Counted from the stretch's first letter, positions 48,942 to 57,753 are shown. The stretch is 64,000 nt of DNA from Aeromicrobium sp. Root344 (GCF_001425755.1 NZ_LMDH01000001.1:1496060-1560059); one strand, 5' to 3'. Numbers and translations: made by a program. Notes: generated by a model from the sequence alone, not told the origin.

Positions 48942-50900
48942 ATGATCACGTCCATCCTCGTCGCCAACCGGGGGGAGATCGCTCGCCGCATCTTCCGGAC
49001 GTGCCGCGAGCTCGGCATCCGCACCGTCGCGGTGCACTCGGACGCCGATGCGGGGGCGCCGTTCGTCGCGGAGGCCGACGTCGCCGTACGCCTGCCGGGC
49101 AACGCGCCGACCGACACCTACCTGCGCGGAGACCTGGTCGTCGCCGCTGCGCTCAAGGCCGGCGCCGACGCGATCCACCCCGGCTACGGCTTCCTGTCCG
49201 AGAACGCCGAGTTCGCCCGCGCCGTCACCGACGCCGGTCTGACCTGGATCGGTCCCGCGCCCGAGACGATCGACGCGATGGGGTCCAAGATCCGTGCCAA
49301 GGAGCTCATGGCCGCCGGCGGCGTGCCGATCCTGTCAGTCGACGCGTCGACCGCACGTGCTGAGGACTTCCCGCTGCTGGTCAAGGCATCCGCCGGAGGT
49401 GGCGGTCGCGGCATGCGCGTCGTCAGCGATCCGGCCGACCTCGAGGGCGAACTCGCGGCTGCCGGCGCCGAGGCGCTGTCGGCGTTCGGCGACGCCACGG
49501 TGTTCGTCGAGCCCTATCTGCCGACCGCGCGCCACATCGAGGTGCAGGTCATGGCCGACACCCACGGCACGTGCTGGGTCGTCGGCGACCGCGACTGCTC
49601 GATCCAGCGGCGGCACCAGAAGGTCGTCGAGGAGGCGCCCGCCCCCGCGGTGAGCGATCCCGTACGCACGACGCTGCACGATGCAGCGCGCGCTGCGGTC
49701 AAGGCCGTGGACTACGTCGGCGCCGGCACCGTCGAGTTCCTCGTCGCCGACGCGCACCTCGACACCGGCAAGGCGTACTTCCTCGAGATGAACACCCGCC
49801 TCCAGGTCGAGCACCCGGTGACCGAGGAGGTGTTCGGCGTCGATCTCGTCGCCCAGCAGATCCGGGTCGCCGAGGGCGCGCAGCTCGGCGAGGAGCCGAC
49901 AGGTCCGCAAGGGCACGCCATCGAGGTGCGGCTCTACGCCGAGGACCCGGCGGACGACTGGCAGCCCCAGACCGGCACCGTCCGTACGTTCGAGGTTCCC
50001 GACGGCGTGCGGGTCGACTCCGGCGTCGAGTCGGGATCAGTCGTCGGCATCCACTACGACGCGATGATCGCCAAGGTCGTCGCGCACGGGGCGGACCGCA
50101 CGACGGCGATCCGCAAGCTGGGCGACGCCCTCCGGCGTATGCGGGTCCACGGCGTGCGGACCAATCTCGACTTCCTCCGGTCGATCCTCGCCGACGAGGA
50201 GTTCGGCGCAGCGCGGATCCACACCGCGCTGCTGGACGAGCGACTGGACCAGTGGGTCACGCCGGCTCTGGACAGGCAGCAGATTCACACGGCGGCGCTC
50301 GCTGCGGCGTTGGCAGAGGCGACGACCGCGACCGCGAACGCCAAGGTGCTGGGTCGCATCCCGACGGCGTACCGCAACGTCCCGAGCCGGGACCGCGTCC
50401 GGAACTACGCGGTGGACGCGGACCATCACATCGGGATCATGTATGAGAGTCGAGGCGGCCGGCTGGTCACGGGTGCCCACCACACGTCGACCGTCGTCGA
50501 GGCGACGCCCACGAGGGTGGTGCTCGACGTCGCCGGGATCGTCGAGACGTACGCCGTCGCCGTCGGTGACGGCTGGGTCGACGTCGACGGGCCGCACGGT
50601 TCGATCACGCTGACACCGGTGCCGACGTTCGTCGACCCCGCCGACGTCATCGCCGAGGGATCGCTGCTGGCCCCGATGCCGGCAGCCGTCATCAGCGTCG
50701 CTGTCGCCGACGGGCAGCACGTCAGCAAGGGCGACGTGGTCGTCGTCCTCGAGGCCATGAAGATGCAACACACCATCACCGCGCCGACCGACGGCGTCGT
50801 GTCCGGGCTCTCGGTCACCCCCGGCAGCCAGGTCGAGTCGGGCGCCGTGCTCGCAGTCATCCACGTTTCGACAAGCTCAACGAGCGAAGGGTCATCATGA
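48942..50900 (+). CDS. Acyl-CoA carboxylase alpha subunit (biotin carboxylase + BCCP)
   Basis: 652-aa biotin protein. The biotin-carboxylase domain (1-450) has ILVANRGEIARRIFRTCRELGI, the ATP-grasp loop ASAGGGGRGMRVV and EMNTRLQVEHPVTE. The C-terminal biotinyl domain has the attachment motif VVVLEAMKMQHTI (Lys about 608). ATG 48942 with GGGGAG seven bases upstream is the start. With the AtuC/MccB-like beta subunit it carboxylates a branched enoyl-CoA. The last residues, VSTSSTSEGSS, are encoded by a repeat-like TTTCGACAAGCTCA sequence and look like an added tail after the biotin domain. Confidence 0.92.
   Translation: MITSILVANRGEIARRIFRTCRELGIRTVAVHSDADAGAPFVAEADVAVRLPGNAPTDTYLRGDLVVAAALKAGADAIHPGYGFLSENAEFARAVTDAGLTWIGPAPETIDAMGSKIRAKELMAAGGVPILSVDASTARAEDFPLLVKASAGGGGRGMRVVSDPADLEGELAAAGAEALSAFGDATVFVEPYLPTARHIEVQVMADTHGTCWVVGDRDCSIQRRHQKVVEEAPAPAVSDPVRTTLHDAARAAVKAVDYVGAGTVEFLVADAHLDTGKAYFLEMNTRLQVEHPVTEEVFGVDLVAQQIRVAEGAQLGEEPTGPQGHAIEVRLYAEDPADDWQPQTGTVRTFEVPDGVRVDSGVESGSVVGIHYDAMIAKVVAHGADRTTAIRKLGDALRRMRVHGVRTNLDFLRSILADEEFGAARIHTALLDERLDQWVTPALDRQQIHTAALAAALAEATTATANAKVLGRIPTAYRNVPSRDRVRNYAVDADHHIGIMYESRGGRLVTGAHHTSTVVEATPTRVVLDVAGIVETYAVAVGDGWVDVDGPHGSITLTPVPTFVDPADVIAEGSLLAPMPAAVISVAVADGQHVSKGDVVVVLEAMKMQHTITAPTDGVVSGLSVTPGSQVESGAVLAVIHVSTSSTSEGSS
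50865..50890. repeat. REP-like sequence at the 3' end of the carboxylase alpha gene
   Basis: GTTTCGACAAGCTCAACGAG-type sequence containing the small dyad GCTC-AAC-GAGC (50875-50885). It encodes the terminal Ser-rich tail of the alpha subunit and ends at the next gene's ribosome-binding region. Related to the element at 45681-45720. Confidence 0.5.
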
Positions 50901-52057
50901 ACAACTTCACCGAGTCAGACGAGCGCCTCGCGCTGCGCAAGGCCGTGGCCGACCTCGGGGCGAAGTACGGCCGCGACTACTTCGAGCGAGCCGCCAAGGA
51001 AGGACGCAAGACCACCGAGCTGTGGGAGGAGGCCGGCAAGCTCGGCTACCTCGGCGTCGCGGTGCCGGAGGAGTTCGGCGGCGGCGGCGGTGACATCGGC
51101 GACCTCGCGGCGGTCTGCGAGGAGCTGGCGGCAGCCGGCAGCCCGCTGCTGCTCATGGTCGTCTCGCCGGCGATCGTCGGCACGATCATCGCGCAGTACG
51201 GCACGCAGGAGCAGAAGGAGCGCTGGCTGCCCGGGCTCGCCGACGGCACCTCGACGTTCGCGTTCTCGATCACCGAGCCCGACGCGGGCTCCAACTCGCA
51301 CAAGATCATCACGACGGCGTACCGGGAGGACGACGGCTGGCGGCTCAAGGGCACCAAGACGTACATCTCCGGCGTCGACGAGGCCAGCCACGTCCTGGTG
51401 GTGGCGCGCACGGAGGACGCCAAGACCGGCAACCTCAAGCCGGCGCTGTTCCTCGTGCCGACCGACGCCGAGGGCTTCACCCATCAGCAGATCGACATGG
51501 GCATCACCTCGCCGGAGAAGCAGTTCACGCTGTTCTTCGACGACGTACGCGTGCCCGCCGACACCCTGATCGGCAGCGAGGACGCCGGGATCGACCAGCT
51601 GTTCGCCGGGCTCAACCCCGAGCGCATCATGGGCGCGGCATTCGCGACCGGCACCGCCCGCCTCGCGCTGGCCAAGGCATGTGAGTACGCCAAGCAGCGC
51701 CAGGTCTGGAAGGCGCCGATCGGCTCCCACCAGGCGATCGCCCACCCGCTGGCGCAGACGTTCATCGAGATCGAGATGGCCCGGCTCATGACGCAGAAGG
51801 CCGCGGCGCTCTACGTCGCCGGTGACTTCATGGCGGCAGGCGAGGCGGCCAACATGGCGAAGTACGCCGCCGGCGAGGCCGTGTGCAACGCGGTCGACCG
51901 GGCGATCCAGACGCATGGTGGCAACGGCCTGGCCGACGAGTACGGTCTGGTGCAGATGCTGGCCGGCTCGCGGCTGTCCCGCATCGCACCGGTCAGCAAG
52001 GAGATGGTGCTCAACTTCATCGCCCAGTTCTCGCTGGGCCTCCCCAAGTCCTATTGA
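50897..52057 (+). CDS. Acyl-CoA dehydrogenase (second of two in the operon)
   Basis: 386-aa FAD enzyme. It has FAFSITEPDAGSNSHKIITTAYR and, near the C-terminus, AIQTHGGNGLADEYGLVQMLAGSRLSRIAPVSKEM. It is clearly different from the first dehydrogenase in the operon, so the two probably act at different points of the pathway. ATG 50897 overlaps the carboxylase stop as ATGA. A strong 17-bp inverted repeat lies 12 bp after the stop. Confidence 0.92.
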   Translation: MNNFTESDERLALRKAVADLGAKYGRDYFERAAKEGRKTTELWEEAGKLGYLGVAVPEEFGGGGGDIGDLAAVCEELAAAGSPLLLMVVSPAIVGTIIAQYGTQEQKERWLPGLADGTSTFAFSITEPDAGSNSHKIITTAYREDDGWRLKGTKTYISGVDEASHVLVVARTEDAKTGNLKPALFLVPTDAEGFTHQQIDMGITSPEKQFTLFFDDVRVPADTLIGSEDAGIDQLFAGLNPERIMGAAFATGTARLALAKACEYAKQRQVWKAPIGSHQAIAHPLAQTFIEIEMARLMTQKAAALYVAGDFMAAGEAANMAKYAAGEAVCNAVDRAIQTHGGNGLADEYGLVQMLAGSRLSRIAPVSKEMVLNFIAQFSLGLPKSY

Positions 52058-52068
52058 GAACTTCCCGC

Positions 52069-52126
52069 TGAGCCTGACGTTTCTGTCGCGACACGCCGCG
52101 GCACCAGAGCAGAAACGTCAGGCTCA
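52069..52126. repeat. Long inverted repeat TGAGCCTGACGTTTCTG / CAGAAACGTCAGGCTCA
   Basis: Perfect 17-bp arms (52069-52085 and 52110-52126) with a 24-nt loop fill most of the gap before the enoyl-CoA hydratase. As RNA it is a very stable hairpin. The first arm shares the 14-mer CTGACGTTTCTGTC with 4628-4641 upstream of the ABC exporter. Confidence 0.8.
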
Positions 52127-52146
52127 CGGTGAACGAAAGGAAACGT

Positions 52147-52893
52147 ATGACTGAGCTGGTGCACCTCGAGGTGGCCGACCAGGTCGCCACGATCACGCTC
52201 GACAGCGAGCGCAACCGCAACGCCCTCAGCAAGCAGCTCGTCACCGAGCTCGCGGCTCACCTGACGACGGCCGACGCCGATGCGGACGCCAAGGCGATCC
52301 TGATCCGCTCGGCCGGCACCGTGTTCTGCTCCGGTGCCGACATGACCGAGGCCGTCAGTGGTGGCATGGCCGAGGGGGCCAAGGCGATCGTCGCCCTGCA
52401 GCGCCAGATCGCGACCGCGGCCAAGCCCGTCGTCGTCGAGCTGGGCGGGCCGGTACGCGCCGGGGGGCTCGGCATCGTCGGTGCCGCCGACATCGTCATC
52501 GCGGCCGAATCGGTGTCGTTCCAGCTGACCGAGGTACGACTCGGACTGGCGGCAGCGATCATCTCGCTCAGCCTGATCCCGCGGTTCAGTGACCGAGCCG
52601 CGGCGGACCTGTTCCTCACGGCCCGGAAGTTCGATGCCGCCGAAGCAGCCGAGGTCGGGCTGGTCACCCGGGCGGTCCCCGACGCGGAGCTCGGGGCCGC
52701 GGTCGCCGAGGTCCTCGCCGATCTCGGCAAGGCCTACCCGCAGGGCCTCCGCGAGAGCAAGAAGATCCTCAACCGTGACCTGGTCGCCCGCATCGACGAG
52801 CGCGGTGACGAGGTCGCGGCGCTGTCGGCCGAGCTGTTCGCGAGTGACGAGGCGCGTGAGGCGATGACGGCGTTCCTGGGCAAGAAGGCGTAG
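52147..52893 (+). CDS. Enoyl-CoA hydratase family protein (last gene of the Atu-like operon)
   Basis: 248-aa crotonase. The first oxyanion element is SAGTVFCSGADMTEAV and the second ELGGPVRAGGLGIVGAADIVIAAES, followed by TEVRLGLAAAIISLSLIPRF. The Glu and the GG turn are less canonical than in true hydratases, so methylglutaconyl-type hydratase, lyase or isomerase activity is possible. ATG 52147 with AAAGGAAAC upstream is the start. It would complete an AtuA-ACAD-carboxylase-ACAD-hydratase route. Confidence 0.88.
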   Translation: MTELVHLEVADQVATITLDSERNRNALSKQLVTELAAHLTTADADADAKAILIRSAGTVFCSGADMTEAVSGGMAEGAKAIVALQRQIATAAKPVVVELGGPVRAGGLGIVGAADIVIAAESVSFQLTEVRLGLAAAIISLSLIPRFSDRAAADLFLTARKFDAAEAAEVGLVTRAVPDAELGAAVAEVLADLGKAYPQGLRESKKILNRDLVARIDERGDEVAALSAELFASDEAREAMTAFLGKKA

Positions 52894-52965
52894 TCCGGGA
52901 TCCGGACGCGGCATGCGCGACCCCGCTGACGGTCGTACGGTCGAGGGACCGACCTGAGGAGATGC

Positions 52966-54432
52966 ATGCGGCACGTGCTGAGGGCGTTCGCCCTGGTCCT
53001 GCTGATGGTGGCTGTTGCCTCGTCGTGCACGACGGACGGCTCCGACGATCGGCCGGTCGTCCGGGTCGGCACCGAGGGGACCTATCCCCCGTTCTCGTTC
53101 CACGACCCCGACAGCAAGCAGCTGACCGGCTACGACATCGACGTCATCAAGGCCGTCGCCAAGCAGGCCGGATGGCGCCTGGAGTTCGTCGAGACCCAGT
53201 TCGACGCGATCTTCGCGGCCCTGCAGGCCAAGCGCATCGACGTCATCGCCAACCAGGTGTCGATCAACCCCGAGCGCGAGGGCAAGTACGGACTGTCGAG
53301 TGCCTACACGTACTCGCACGGCGTCATCGTCGTGAAGAAGGGCACGAAGGGCATCACGTCCCTCGCGGACCTGAAGGGCAGGACCACGGCCCAGTCGACG
53401 ACGAGCAACTGGTCCGCCGTCGCCAAGAAGGCCGGAGCGAAGGTCGAGGGGGTCGAGGGCTTCGCGCAGGCGGCCGCGCTGGTCTCGCAGGGCCGCGTGG
53501 ACGCGATCGTCAACGACAACATCGCCGTGCTCGACTACCTCAACACCACGGGCTCGGACAAGATCGAGATCGCCGGCAACGCGGGAGACGAGGTCAGCAA
53601 GCAGGCGCTCGCGTTCCGCAAGGGTGATCCGCGTCTTGAGGAGGCCGACCGCGCCCTGCAGGAGCTGCGAGCCGACGGCACCCTGACGAAGATCTCCCAG
53701 AAGTACTTCAAGGCCGACGTCTCGGCCGCGAACGACGGCACGGTCGACGTCTCCGGCGGCCGCAAGGGCAAGAGTGACGCCGACACGGTCAAGGACGCGG
53801 CGTGGCCCATGCTGCGCGGTCTGCTCAAGGCGACGATCCCCATCACGATCATCAGCTTCGCGATCGGGCTGGCGCTCGCGGTGGCTGCGGCACTGGCACG
53901 TCTCTCCGGCAAGCTGCTCCTGAGTGGCATCGCGCGGACGTACGTGTCGATCATCCGTGGCACCCCGCTCCTGGTGCAGCTGTTCATCGTGTTCTACGGG
54001 CTCCCCGAGATCGGGATCGACCTCGCCCCGTGGCCTGCGGCGATCCTCGCGCTCAGCCTCAACGTCGGCGGATACGCCGCGGAGATCGTCCGGTCGGCGA
54101 TCCTGTCCGTCCCTCGTGGCCAGTTCGAGGCGGCCTCGACGATCGGCATGGGCTATTGGCAGACCATGCGCCGGATCGTCTTCCCCCAGGCCGCGCGCAT
54201 CGCCGTGCCGCCGCTGTCCAACACCTTGATCTCGTTGGTCAAGGACACGTCGCTGTTGTCCGTGGTGCTGGTCACCGAGCTGTTCCGCGAGGCGGTATAC
54301 GCCGCTTCGGCGGCGCAGATCTTCATGCCGCTCTACACCGTCGCGGCGCTCTACTACTGGATCGTCTGTGCTGGTCTCTCCCTCGTGCAGGGCCGGCTCG
54401 AGACCCGACTGAACAGGTTCGTGGCGTCATGA
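52966..54432 (+). CDS. Fused substrate-binding protein and permease of a polar amino-acid ABC importer
   Basis: 488-aa fusion. An N-terminal lipoprotein-like signal ends at Cys21 (VASSC). Residues about 30-255 are an SBP_bac_3 solute-binding domain: VRVGTEGTYPPFSFHDPDSKQLTGYDIDVIKAVAKQAGW with the Arg/Asp ligand pattern. From about 275 to 488 is a BPD_transp_1 permease with an EAA loop (AASTIGMGYWQTMRRIVFPQA). The linker is short and charged. Fusing receptor and pore is known but uncommon. GAGGAG four bases upstream fixes ATG 52966. ATGA overlap with the ATPase gene. Likely cargo: cystine, glutamine or arginine class. Confidence 0.9.
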   Translation: MRHVLRAFALVLLMVAVASSCTTDGSDDRPVVRVGTEGTYPPFSFHDPDSKQLTGYDIDVIKAVAKQAGWRLEFVETQFDAIFAALQAKRIDVIANQVSINPEREGKYGLSSAYTYSHGVIVVKKGTKGITSLADLKGRTTAQSTTSNWSAVAKKAGAKVEGVEGFAQAAALVSQGRVDAIVNDNIAVLDYLNTTGSDKIEIAGNAGDEVSKQALAFRKGDPRLEEADRALQELRADGTLTKISQKYFKADVSAANDGTVDVSGGRKGKSDADTVKDAAWPMLRGLLKATIPITIISFAIGLALAVAAALARLSGKLLLSGIARTYVSIIRGTPLLVQLFIVFYGLPEIGIDLAPWPAAILALSLNVGGYAAEIVRSAILSVPRGQFEAASTIGMGYWQTMRRIVFPQAARIAVPPLSNTLISLVKDTSLLSVVLVTELFREAVYAASAAQIFMPLYTVAALYYWIVCAGLSLVQGRLETRLNRFVAS

Positions 54433-55199
54433 CCGGTCCTCTCGTACGCGCTGCCGGTGTCCACAAGTCGTTCGGCGACCACCACGTCCTCCGCGGCGTC
54501 GACCTCGACGTCGACGCCGGCACGACGACCGCGATCATCGGGCCCTCCGGCTCGGGCAAGACCACGATCCTGCGTTCGCTGAACGTGCTCGAGCGCCCGG
54601 ACTCCGGCACGATCCGCATCGACGACGTCGAGGTCGACTTCGCGACCTTGCCGCCCAAGGGTGGTGCAGCCGGCCAGCAGATCGCTGCGTTGAGAGCACA
54701 GAGCGGCATGGTGTTCCAGGCTCACAACCTGTTCCCGCACAAGACCGTCATCCAGAACGTCCTCGAGGGTCCGGTCCAGGTGCAGAAGCGTCCGCTCGAG
54801 CAGGCGGTCGACGAGGCCACGGCACTCCTCGACCAGGTGGGCCTGGGCGACAAGGCGGACCAGTACCCGTTCCAGCTGTCCGGCGGTCAGCAGCAGCGCG
54901 TCGGCATTGCCCGGGCGCTGGCGCTCAAGCCTCGCGTCATGCTGTTCGACGAGCCGACGTCGGCGCTCGACCCTGAGCTCGTCGGCGAGGTGCTGTCGGT
55001 CATCAAGGACCTCGCGGCTGAGGGCTGGACCAGTGTGCTCGTCACGCACGAGATCCGCTTCGCCGAGCATGTCGCCGACCAGGTCCTGTTCCTCGACCAC
55101 GGTGTCGTGGTCGAGCGCGGCCCCAGCGCGCAGGTCATCGGCGACCCGCGCGAGGAACGTACGCAACAGTTCCTCAAGCGGATCCTCGACCCAGCCTGA
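54429..55199 (+). CDS. Polar amino-acid ABC transporter ATP-binding protein
   Basis: 256-aa GlnQ-type ATPase. Walker A is GPSGSGKTTILRSLNVLERPDSG, the Q-loop is in MVFQAHNLFPHKT, the signature LSGGQQQRVGIARALA, Walker B MLFDEPTSALDPELVGEVL, and the switch His is in VLVTHEIRFA. ATG 54429 overlaps the fusion permease stop, so one operon supplies a complete importer with only two proteins. No separate permease is next to it, so the fusion probably forms a homodimer pore. Confidence 0.92.
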   Translation: MTGPLVRAAGVHKSFGDHHVLRGVDLDVDAGTTTAIIGPSGSGKTTILRSLNVLERPDSGTIRIDDVEVDFATLPPKGGAAGQQIAALRAQSGMVFQAHNLFPHKTVIQNVLEGPVQVQKRPLEQAVDEATALLDQVGLGDKADQYPFQLSGGQQQRVGIARALALKPRVMLFDEPTSALDPELVGEVLSVIKDLAAEGWTSVLVTHEIRFAEHVADQVLFLDHGVVVERGPSAQVIGDPREERTQQFLKRILDPA

Positions 55200-55200
55200 G

Positions 55201-56184
55201 TCAGCGCAGCGGGGCGGACGCCGACCCCGGCTGCACGTGCTTGGTGCCGAGGTAGCTGACCTTGACCTTCTTGCCCAGTCTCGGTGAGCCGTCGGCGGAC
55301 CCCAGGAGGGTGAGGCTCGTGCGCCCCTTCGTCAGCGGCAGCTCGACGCCGAACCGCTTGGTCGTCACCCGCACCGAGCCGTTGGCGCGGACGCCGGTCG
55401 CGCGCTCCGTGACCCGGATGCCGACGATCGCCTTCTTGCGACGGACCTCGACGTCGAGGTCGACGGCGGCGGCGGACGCCAGCGTGATGTCGACATGGCG
55501 CCGGGTCCTGCCTTCCCTGACCTCGAGGAACCCGCCGCGGGCAAGTGCGGAGCTGTCGTGCCACCCGGCACCGAAGTCGCCGTCGAGCTCGTCCGTCGCC
55601 ATCACGCGATAGGCGCCCGGGGGAACGTCCTCGGCGATGAACACCCCGTCGGTGCCCGTGACGGACGTGGCGATGACCTGCCAGTGCTCGTCCAGCACGA
55701 CGACCTGCATGTCGCGAAGCCCGCGGCCGCGCGTGCTGCGCACCGTACCGCTGATGGCGCTGTGCTCACGGCGGTGCTTCCCCGGCGCGGCGGCCTGGGG
55801 AGCGGCGGCGTCCGCAAGGTCCTCGACGTCGGAGACCGGTCGCGGCTTGACGGGAGACGCAGGGTGCAGGACGCGTACGTTCCCTGGTTCGGGGGCCAGG
55901 GCGTGCCTGGGCACGTACTCGTCCGGACTCGCGTCGACGTCCGGCGGGTCCGGGTCCGGAGTCGCGACGACGTCGACCTCGTCGGGTCTTGCTTCGGAGG
56001 TCTCGGTGGACTGGGCCTGGGACCGGAACCCGAGGCCGCGTGAAGGCGGGACCATCGGCGCCGGCCCGAAGGTGTGTCGCAGGCCTGACGGGGTGACGGC
56101 GACCGGGACCTCGTCCGGGGTCCCGCGGTCGTCACCGGTCACCACGACCTCGCCTCGTCCACACGTGCCATCGACATCCCTCAC
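55201..56184 (-). CDS. Proline/aspartate-rich protein with carboxypeptidase-regulatory-like domain
   Basis: 327-aa protein with a disordered N-terminal half rich in Pro, Asp and Glu (for example TPDPDPPDVDASPDEY) and a C-terminal beta half. The latter includes a carboxypeptidase-regulatory-like domain, ISGTVRSTRGRGLRDMQVVVLDEHWQVIATSVTGTDG then PPGAYRVMA, and an Ig-like strand set ending GKKVKVSYLGTKH. No signal peptide is visible from GTG 56184 (GGAG seven bases upstream), which is odd beside its secreted neighbour. Function unknown. Confidence 0.7.
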   Translation of the reverse strand: MRDVDGTCGRGEVVVTGDDRGTPDEVPVAVTPSGLRHTFGPAPMVPPSRGLGFRSQAQSTETSEARPDEVDVVATPDPDPPDVDASPDEYVPRHALAPEPGNVRVLHPASPVKPRPVSDVEDLADAAAPQAAAPGKHRREHSAISGTVRSTRGRGLRDMQVVVLDEHWQVIATSVTGTDGVFIAEDVPPGAYRVMATDELDGDFGAGWHDSSALARGGFLEVREGRTRRHVDITLASAAAVDLDVEVRRKKAIVGIRVTERATGVRANGSVRVTTKRFGVELPLTKGRTSLTLLGSADGSPRLGKKVKVSYLGTKHVQPGSASAPLR

Positions 56185-56273
56185 ACCAGAGCTCCGACCC
56201 CAGTATGGGCTGTCATTGCAGGTATGCGGTGTCGCTTCGACGTGTCGTACGTCCTACGAGCCGCTGGCCCCGC

Positions 56274-57590
56274 TCAGCGGATCGTCGTGACGAACTGTCG
56301 CGTCACGGGAGCCGTGCTGCCGGATCCGCCGTAGGAGACGGTGAAGGTGTGCTTGCCGGCCGCCAGGCTGGTGAGTTTGATGGTCGCCTGGCCGTTGACC
56401 AGGGTCGCCGACTTCGTGTTGTCACCGAGTGCCGCGGTGACCTGGCCCGTCACCCGGCTCCCGGACACCTTGCGGGTGACCGTGATGGCGAACGTCACCG
56501 AACCCTTGCCCGGCGTCACGGTGGCCTGCAGGACGCCTCGGGACTTGAGCTTGATCGCGACATCGTCGATCTTCTCGCCCGGGCTGAGGTCGAACAGCGT
56601 GGCTGTCGCGGCGCTGGTGCCGCCGACGTGCTGCGACGCCCAGATGCCGGTCGGGTCCTTGGCAAACAGCCGCCACTGCCCGGCGGGGAGCGGACCGCGG
56701 TTGAAGACGCCGGCGGCTGTGGTGGCCTGGCCGTAGTCGCCCCACGGGCCGGAGTCCGCACTCACGGGGTACGGCGTGACGACGATGCCCTGCAGTGGGG
56801 CGTTGGCTCCGTTGGTCACCGTGCCGCCGAGATAGGCAGCCGCGTGGTGGAGCACTTGGTCGTCGAGCGTCTTGGTCGCGTTCGCCGTCACCGTGACGAC
56901 CTCGGCAGCCGGAGCCTCGGCCTTGTCGCAGGTCGGCTCGATGCTCAGCGCCGCGACGGTGTCGTCGTAGCACTGGTCGAGGTAGGTGCCCTTGGTGTCG
57001 GTGTAGCGCAGGGTGTAGTCGCCTGCAGGCAGCCCGGTGAACGAGTAGGTGCCGTCCGCCGCGACGCCACGATCGTCGTCGTACGCGGAGATGGGCTTGT
57101 CCGGCGTGCCGATGTCGAGCTTGGGACCGATCAGGTGGACGCGGGTGGTCGTCGGCGAGGCGCCGTCCTGACGCAGGACCTTGCCGGTCAGCGCACCAGC
57201 CGGGTAGAGCGTCGCGTCGCGCGTCACGGTCTTGCCGAGCACGACCTTGAAGGCCCGCACCGTCGTGACGAACTTGCCCTTGGGGTCGCTCACCTTGATG
57301 CGGTAGCTGTACCAGTCGCCCCACCGGTCGGTCTGCGGCAGGCCGGTGAACGAGTAGCCACCCGACGCGTTGGTGGTCTTGGTCGCGATCGTGTCGAAGT
57401 GGTCGCTGTCGTAGTCGGCGCGGGTCAGCTCGACCTTGAGCCCTGGCAGCAGTGCCCCGTGCGAGGAGATCGTGCCCTTGACGGCGCCGGTCGTCGCGGC
57501 CGAGGCCGGCGCCGCCAGTGCCGGCAGCAGCAGCGCGACCCCAGCAAGCAGCAGCGTGAGGAACGTCGTGACGGTGCGGCGGGTGGTCAT
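56274..57590 (-). CDS. Secreted Ig-like / carboxypeptidase-regulatory-like repeat protein
   Basis: 438-aa exported protein. The signal peptide is RRTVTTFLTLLLAGVALLLPALAAPASA-ATT. Several carboxypeptidase-regulatory-like modules follow: GAVKGTISSHGALLPGLKVEL, GALTGKVLRQDGASPT and LGGTVTNGANAPLQGIVV. The C-terminal Ig-like module has GKGSVTFAITVTRKVSGSRVTGQVTA, the pattern of bacterial Ig-like domain 3 repeats. ATG 57590 has GGAGGATCC upstream; the longer frame is rejected because it hides the signal. Similar to the 21.7 kb protein in build but not collinear. Probably cell-surface; no enzyme motif. Confidence 0.82.
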   Translation of the reverse strand: MTTRRTVTTFLTLLLAGVALLLPALAAPASAATTGAVKGTISSHGALLPGLKVELTRADYDSDHFDTIATKTTNASGGYSFTGLPQTDRWGDWYSYRIKVSDPKGKFVTTVRAFKVVLGKTVTRDATLYPAGALTGKVLRQDGASPTTTRVHLIGPKLDIGTPDKPISAYDDDRGVAADGTYSFTGLPAGDYTLRYTDTKGTYLDQCYDDTVAALSIEPTCDKAEAPAAEVVTVTANATKTLDDQVLHHAAAYLGGTVTNGANAPLQGIVVTPYPVSADSGPWGDYGQATTAAGVFNRGPLPAGQWRLFAKDPTGIWASQHVGGTSAATATLFDLSPGEKIDDVAIKLKSRGVLQATVTPGKGSVTFAITVTRKVSGSRVTGQVTAALGDNTKSATLVNGQATIKLTSLAAGKHTFTVSYGGSGSTAPVTRQFVTTIR

Positions 57591-57716
57591 GGATCCTCCG
57601 GGACGGCGAACGAGTGGTGAAGGCATGTCTCGAACGTACGTGCCGATGCGGCGAGGATCAACCCGGCCGATGTCCGCGAACCGGGCAACTGCCTGCGGAA
57701 TATTTCCCGCACGCAA

Positions 57717-57722
57717 TAGACT
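57717..57722 (+). promoter_or_regulatory. Candidate -10 element for helD
   Basis: TAGACT lies 31 bp before GTG 57754, leaving room for a short leader that contains AAAAGGAG. An imperfect dyad TGCGGAATATTTCCCGCA sits just upstream, at 57694-57711. Confidence 0.4.
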
Positions 57723-57753
57723 TGTGAGTTCTCTAGGACGGAAAAGGAGTCGG

